A stretch of DNA of 9,541 nucleotides from Flavobacteriia bacterium (GTDB lineage Bacteria > Bacteroidota > Bacteroidia > Flavobacteriales > Flavobacteriaceae), in the NCBI GenBank assembly GCA_018500075.1, contig JAHBAN010000259.1, forward strand, positions 1-9,541, given 5' to 3'. This document shows, piece after piece, positions 6,425 to 9,541 of the stretch. The notes below the pieces were generated by a model. That model did no database searches and was not told the origin of the DNA. It saw nothing but the letters and a program-made list of their open reading frames with translations. A program made the translations under genes and the position numbers. Numbering within the stretch: the stretch's first letter is position 1; each line of letters starts with the position of its first letter.

Positions 6425-7615
6425 GTGCAAGACTCCTATGACATTATCATCATTGGCGGTGGCATCATGGGTGCCTCAACCGCCTGTTTTCTATCTCAAA
6501 ATCCAGATTTTGACGGCACCGTTCTGGTTGTCGAGCGCGACCCGAGCTATGAATTCGCCTCCACCTCCCACACCAATTCCTGTATGCGGCAGCAGTTTTC
6601 AACAGGGCTAAACGTGCGCATTTCGCAGTTTGCCGCGGACTATGTGAAAAATCTGGCAAGCTATCTCAACGACAGCCGCGTTCCCAAGCTCGATATCCAG
6701 AATTTCGGCTATATGTATCTCGCCGACAGCGAAGAGATGGTCACAACCCTGCGCAGCAACCACGCCGTCCAGCAGGCCGCCGGCGCCGCCACCAAGCTCC
6801 TGAGCCGCAGCGAGATCGCCGCCGCCTACCCGTTCTATGCGCTTGACGATATCCTCCTTGGCTCGATCAATACGGTCGATGAGGGCTTTTTTGATGGGCA
6901 GGCGGTGTTTGACTGGCAGCGCCGCATCAGCCGCGAGGCCGGTGTCGATTATATCGCCGCAGAGGTCACGGCGCTCACCAAAAACAAGGCCGCAAACCGG
7001 ATCCAGAGTGTGACCCTGAGCACCGGCCAGACCCTCTCCTGCGGTCAGCTCGTCAACGCCACAGGCCCGCGCGCCGCGCGCACCGCCGCCATGGCAGGGA
7101 TCAGCCTGCCCGTCGAGCCGCGCAAGCGCTTCACATGGGTCTTTCGCGCCGAACACCCCCTAGAGCAGCCCCTGCCGCTCACAGTGGATCCTTGCGGGGT
7201 GCACGTGCGTGAAGTCGGCGGCGGAACCTATATGGCCGGCGCCCATACCGAAGAAGACCCCGCCGTCGCCTTTGACGATTTCGCCTTGGATCACGGCTTC
7301 TGGCAAGATCATGTCTGGCCGATGATCGCCACGCGCATTCCCCAGTTCGAGGCGATCAAGGTCATATCCGAATGGGCCGGTCATTACGCCTATAACACGC
7401 TCGATCAAAACGCCATCACAGGTCCCCACCCCGAGATCAGCAACTTTCTGTTTCTCAACGGGTTTTCAGGCCACGGGCTACAGCAGTCCCCCGCCATGGG
7501 CCGCGGCACAGCCGAATGGCTCACCTATGGAAGCTACCGCAGCCTGGATCTGAGCGCGTTTCATTACGAGCGCGTCACGCGCAACGCGCCGATCAGGGAA
7601 CAAGCGGTGATCTAG
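6425..7615 (+). CDS. FOXRED1-like FAD-dependent oxidoreductase (DAO family, 396 aa)
   Basis: Predicted soluble flavoprotein of the D-amino-acid/sarcosine oxidase superfamily. The N-terminal Rossmann motif is G11-G-G13-I-M-G16 with acidic E37 at the end of the second strand. It is followed by A45-S-T-S-H-T-N-S, the usual stretch that contacts FAD. The C-terminal half follows the human mitochondrial complex I assembly factor FOXRED1, as I remember that sequence: FWQDHVWP (292-299), the WAGHYAYNTLDQN run (317-329), GPHP (333-336) and GFSGHGLQQSPAMGR (346-360), ending in a D-L-S-x-F strand (375-379). The length suits a single-domain DAO enzyme without the N-terminal mitochondrial part. The substrate is unknown. 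Amino-acid or N-methyl-amine oxidation is typical of the superfamily, while a role in flavinylation or respiratory assembly is only suggested by the FOXRED1 likeness. The start is GTG at 6425 with a weak GAAAG 8 bases upstream. The stop overlaps the hutH stop. No membrane segment or signal peptide is seen. Confidence 0.9.
   Translation: MQDSYDIIIIGGGIMGASTACFLSQNPDFDGTVLVVERDPSYEFASTSHTNSCMRQQFSTGLNVRISQFAADYVKNLASYLNDSRVPKLDIQNFGYMYLADSEEMVTTLRSNHAVQQAAGAATKLLSRSEIAAAYPFYALDDILLGSINTVDEGFFDGQAVFDWQRRISREAGVDYIAAEVTALTKNKAANRIQSVTLSTGQTLSCGQLVNATGPRAARTAAMAGISLPVEPRKRFTWVFRAEHPLEQPLPLTVDPCGVHVREVGGGTYMAGAHTEEDPAVAFDDFALDHGFWQDHVWPMIATRIPQFEAIKVISEWAGHYAYNTLDQNAITGPHPEISNFLFLNGFSGHGLQQSPAMGRGTAEWLTYGSYRSLDLSAFHYERVTRNAPIREQAVI
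7612..7615. other. Shared CTAG: overlapping stop codons of convergent genes
   Basis: The plus-strand FAD oxidoreductase ends with TAG at 7613-7615, and hutH on the minus strand ends with TAG read from 7614 to 7612. The two genes therefore overlap by the four bases CTAG, a self-complementary tetramer. There is no room between them for an intrinsic terminator of either transcript, and I see no GC hairpin with a T-run within the adjoining ends. Transcripts probably run into the opposite gene or depend on Rho. Confidence 0.9.
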
Positions 7616-9147
7616 CCCAAGACCGGAAGCGCTGTGCCCGCCGCGACACAGATCGCCCCCGCGCCCACCAGTGTCGCCGCCTGTGCCAGATCGTCGGCCA
7701 TATAGCGGTCATCAGTCAAACTGGCGATATCGCAACGCAAGCGGCGCACCACCGCCGCCAAAGGCGCGCTGGTTTCAAGAGGCGCACGAAACTCCACCCC
7801 CTGCGCGGCACATAACAACTCGACCCCCAAAATGGTCTCCAGATTGCGCACCATCGGCATCAAGCGGCGCGCGCCATGCGCGGCCATGCTCACATGGTCC
7901 TCCTGATTGGCCGAAGTGGGCGTGCTGTCGGTCACAGTCGGGTTCGCCAAATGCTTGTTTTCGCTCATCAAAGCCGCCGTGGTCACTTCAGCGATCATCA
8001 GCCCCGAGTTCAGCCCCGGATTGGGCGTCAGGAAGGGCGGCAAGTCAAAGCTCAACGTCGGATCAACCATCAGAGCCACCCGCCGTTGCGCAATCGCGCC
8101 AATCTCCGAAAGCGCCAGCGCGATCATATCCGCCGCAAAGCCGACCGGTTCCGCATGGAAATTTCCCCCCGACACAATCAGACCCGCCTCGCTCAACACA
8201 AGCGGATTGTCAGTGGCCGCATTGGCCTCGATTATCAGCGTTTGCGCCGCTTGGCGCATCACATCCATTGCCGCCCCCGTCACCTGCGGCTGACAGCGGA
8301 TGCAGTAAGGGTCTTGCACACGGCTGTCGCCGTCGCGGTGGCTCTCGCGGATCTGCGACCCCTCCAGCAGCGCCCGCATCGCAGCCGCCGCCTCGATCTG
8401 CCCGGCATGGCCGCGCAGCGCATGGATTTCGGGCTGCAACGGCGCGGTCGAGCCCATAATCGCATCGGTTGACAGCGCCGAAACCACAAGCGCCGTCTGC
8501 GCCGCGCGCCAGCCCTCAAACAGCCCCGCCAGCGCATAGGCCGTGGAAAACTGCGTGCCGTTGATACAGGCCAGCCCCTCTTTCGGGCCAAGCACCACAG
8601 GCTCAAGCCCGGCTTTGGCCAGAGCCTCGGCCGCAGACATCAAAACGCCTTTGTAGCGCGCCTTGCCCTCGCCCATCATCGCCGCCGTCATATGCGCCAG
8701 CGGCGCAAGATCGCCCGAGGCCCCGACAGAGCCTTGCGCCGGCACCTCAGGCGTCACGCCTTCGCGCAACATCCCCTCAAGCTGCTCCACAAGCGCCCAG
8801 CGCACACCCGAGGCCCCACGGCCAAACGACAACAGCTTGAGCGTCATCATGAGGCGCACATGGGCCTGCGGCATCGCCTCGCCCACGCCGCAACAATGGC
8901 TCAGGATCAGATTGCGCTGAAGCTGTGCTGTGTCCTTGGGCGCGACCTTTACACTCGCCAGTTTGCCAAAGCCCGTGTTGACCCCGTAAACCGCCGCCTG
9001 CCCCGCCGCAGCCTCGGCAATTCGGCTCGCCGCCAGCGCAACCGCAGGCTTGCACGCAGGGTCCAGACGCGGCGCCACAGCCTCACGATAGACCCGCTCC
9101 AGCGCGTCCAGCTCAACAGACATCGGCGTCAAAACGATGGTGGTCAT
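7612..9147 (-). CDS. hutH: Histidine ammonia-lyase (histidase)
   Basis: Converts L-histidine to trans-urocanate and ammonia, the first step of histidine degradation in the cytoplasm. The 511-residue length matches bacterial HutH. The MIO prosthetic group forms from A143-S144-G145 inside G-S-V-G-A-S-G-D-L-A-P-L. Other active-site positions are present: Y54 in YGVNTGFG, N196, Q278, Y281 and R284 (in Q-D-P-Y-C-I-R), F330 and E416 in the NQEDHVS stretch. The substrate-selectivity pair is S83-H84 (L-I-L-S-H-C-C-G-V-G), as in histidases. Tyrosine and phenylalanine lyases carry H-L or F-L there, which argues against the Rhodobacter tyrosine ammonia-lyase often mislabelled hutH. The ATG at 9147 follows a strong purine-rich GGGGGAGAGAG. 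No hutU, hutI or hutG is visible beside it. The upstream neighbour on the same strand is a TRAP permease 75 bases away. Confidence 0.96.
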   Translation of the reverse strand: MTTIVLTPMSVELDALERVYREAVAPRLDPACKPAVALAASRIAEAAAGQAAVYGVNTGFGKLASVKVAPKDTAQLQRNLILSHCCGVGEAMPQAHVRLMMTLKLLSFGRGASGVRWALVEQLEGMLREGVTPEVPAQGSVGASGDLAPLAHMTAAMMGEGKARYKGVLMSAAEALAKAGLEPVVLGPKEGLACINGTQFSTAYALAGLFEGWRAAQTALVVSALSTDAIMGSTAPLQPEIHALRGHAGQIEAAAAMRALLEGSQIRESHRDGDSRVQDPYCIRCQPQVTGAAMDVMRQAAQTLIIEANAATDNPLVLSEAGLIVSGGNFHAEPVGFAADMIALALSEIGAIAQRRVALMVDPTLSFDLPPFLTPNPGLNSGLMIAEVTTAALMSENKHLANPTVTDSTPTSANQEDHVSMAAHGARRLMPMVRNLETILGVELLCAAQGVEFRAPLETSAPLAAVVRRLRCDIASLTDDRYMADDLAQAATLVGAGAICVAAGTALPVLG

Positions 9148-9153
9148 AGGCTC

Positions 9154-9177
9154 TCTCCCCCTTAGGTCAGGGGAAGA
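9154..9177 (-). promoter_or_regulatory. Hairpin covering the hutH Shine-Dalgarno sequence
   Basis: On the minus strand TCTTCCCCT (9177-9169), a 6-base loop GACCTA, and AGGGGGAGA (9162-9154) can pair over 9 bp with a single G-U. The 3' arm is the hutH ribosome-binding site itself, and the stem ends 6 bases before the start codon. If formed in the mRNA it would reduce initiation until melted. Whether the pairing is used, or is a by-product of a strong purine SD meeting a pyrimidine tract, cannot be told from one sequence. Confidence 0.45.
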
Positions 9178-9191
9178 GTTACCGACATAAA

Positions 9192-9215
9192 ATTAATATG
9201 TCCACACATATTAAT
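9192..9215. promoter_or_regulatory. 24-base perfect palindrome between the TRAP permease and hutH (operator candidate)
   Basis: ATTAATATGT-CCAC-ACATATTAAT is a perfect 10-bp inverted repeat with a 4-base centre, lying 8 bases beyond the permease stop and 44 bases before the hutH ATG. The core T-G-T-C-C-A-C-A (half-sites TGT/ACA) resembles operators of FadR/VanR-type GntR regulators, which often control TRAP importers and catabolic genes. On the minus strand a weak -35 (TTGATT, 9218-9213) and a poor -10 (TAATTT, 9195-9190) with a 17-base spacer would place the palindrome over the promoter. As RNA it could also form an AT-rich hairpin followed by only four T residues, so a terminator role is possible but less likely. 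Confidence 0.6.
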
Positions 9216-9222
9216 CAAGCGA

Positions 9223-9540
9223 TCACGCCAGCGAAGGCAGCCAAAGCACAATGCCCGGAAAGGCCACAAGCCCGGCAATCGTCAGCGCATCGGCAATGAA
9301 AAACGGCGTCACGCCCTTAAAAACGTCCTGCACCGTCAAATCATCGCGCACCCCCGCCACAACAAAGCAGTTGAGACCGATCGGCGGGGTGATCAGACAG
9401 AATTCCGCCATTTTGACCACAAGGATGCCAAACCAGATCGCACACATTGTTCCGGACATCCCGAACGCACTGTCCACAGCGGCCACGTTTTCGCCCCCGT
9501 TCAGCGCCATAACCGCAGGGTAAACCACAGGCAGCGTGAG
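9223..9540 (-). CDS. TRAP transporter large permease, DctM family (C-terminal part only; runs off right edge)
   Basis: The last 105 codons of a permease whose start lies beyond the window. The reading frame is open to the edge, beginning L-T-L-P-V-V-Y-P-A-V. DctM hallmarks are clear: a W-F-G-I-L-V-V-K-M-A-E segment, then the L-I-T-P-P-I-G-L-N turn, a cytoplasmic V-R-D-D-L-T-V-Q-D-V-F-K-G-V stretch, and a last hydrophobic helix with F-P-G-I-V-L-W-L-P before the end. Two or three transmembrane segments are visible. These 12-helix proteins work with a small DctQ permease and a periplasmic binding protein to import organic or amino acids using the sodium gradient. The substrate cannot be read from the permease. 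Its place just ahead of hutH suggests histidine, urocanate or a related compound, which is inference. Confidence 0.93.
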   Translation of the reverse strand, partial: LTLPVVYPAVMALNGGENVAAVDSAFGMSGTMCAIWFGILVVKMAEFCLITPPIGLNCFVVAGVRDDLTVQDVFKGVTPFFIADALTIAGLVAFPGIVLWLPSLA

Positions 9541-9541
9541 C

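Noticed and set aside
6192..6611. 139-codon plus-strand open frame starting at GTG 6192 in the divergent intergenic region
   Set aside because: It runs out of frame into the well-supported FAD oxidoreductase, its product is Pro/Arg-rich and low in complexity, and it has no good ribosome-binding site.
7612..9147. Tyrosine or phenylalanine ammonia-lyase instead of histidase
   Set aside because: The selectivity pair is S-H (residues 83-84) and the NQEDHVS stretch is typical of HutH, which fits histidine better than aromatic substrates.
7876..9165. Plus-strand open frames (7876-8472 and 8692-9165) opposite hutH
   Set aside because: Both lie wholly or almost wholly antisense to a histidase with all catalytic residues present, and their Arg/His-rich products show no family features.

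Overview
The window looks like a chromosomal segment of an alphaproteobacterium, most likely a marine Rhodobacterales/Roseobacter-type organism. The reasons are moderately high GC with G/C-ending codons, a DctM-type TRAP permease, a histidine ammonia-lyase, a FOXRED1-like FAD oxidoreductase, and a very large cysteine-free RTX/Bap-like protein. The taxonomic call rests on gene content and style, not on a marker gene.

Layout. The minus strand from 6063 down to 1 holds a two-gene unit. The first gene is a 1940-residue RTX/Bap-like surface or secreted protein (241-6063). It is followed after 15 bases by the 5' part of a smaller gene (1-225, cut by the window edge) whose product loosely resembles the SapC family. 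A divergent intergenic region (6064-6424) separates this unit from a plus-strand gene (6425-7615, GTG start) for a DAO-type flavoprotein whose C-terminal half closely follows human FOXRED1. That gene meets hutH (minus, 7612-9147) tail to tail, and both stop codons share one CTAG. Upstream of hutH on the same strand is the C-terminal end of a TRAP transporter large permease (9223 to the right edge). The 75-base gap between them carries a perfect 24-base palindrome and a hairpin that covers the hutH Shine-Dalgarno sequence.

How the genes may work together. The right half looks metabolic: a TRAP importer followed by the first enzyme of histidine catabolism, with an operator-like palindrome in front of hutH. 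The left half looks like cell-surface biology: a giant calcium-binding protein probably exported by a type I secretion system encoded elsewhere, with a possible SapC-like partner. No secretion ABC transporter, membrane fusion protein, protease or outer-membrane factor is visible here. The least ordinary objects are the giant protein's mixed architecture, the FOXRED1 homologue and the hutH leader. I see no tRNA, rRNA, CRISPR array, insertion sequence or phage gene. All assignments come from reading the sequence, without database searches.
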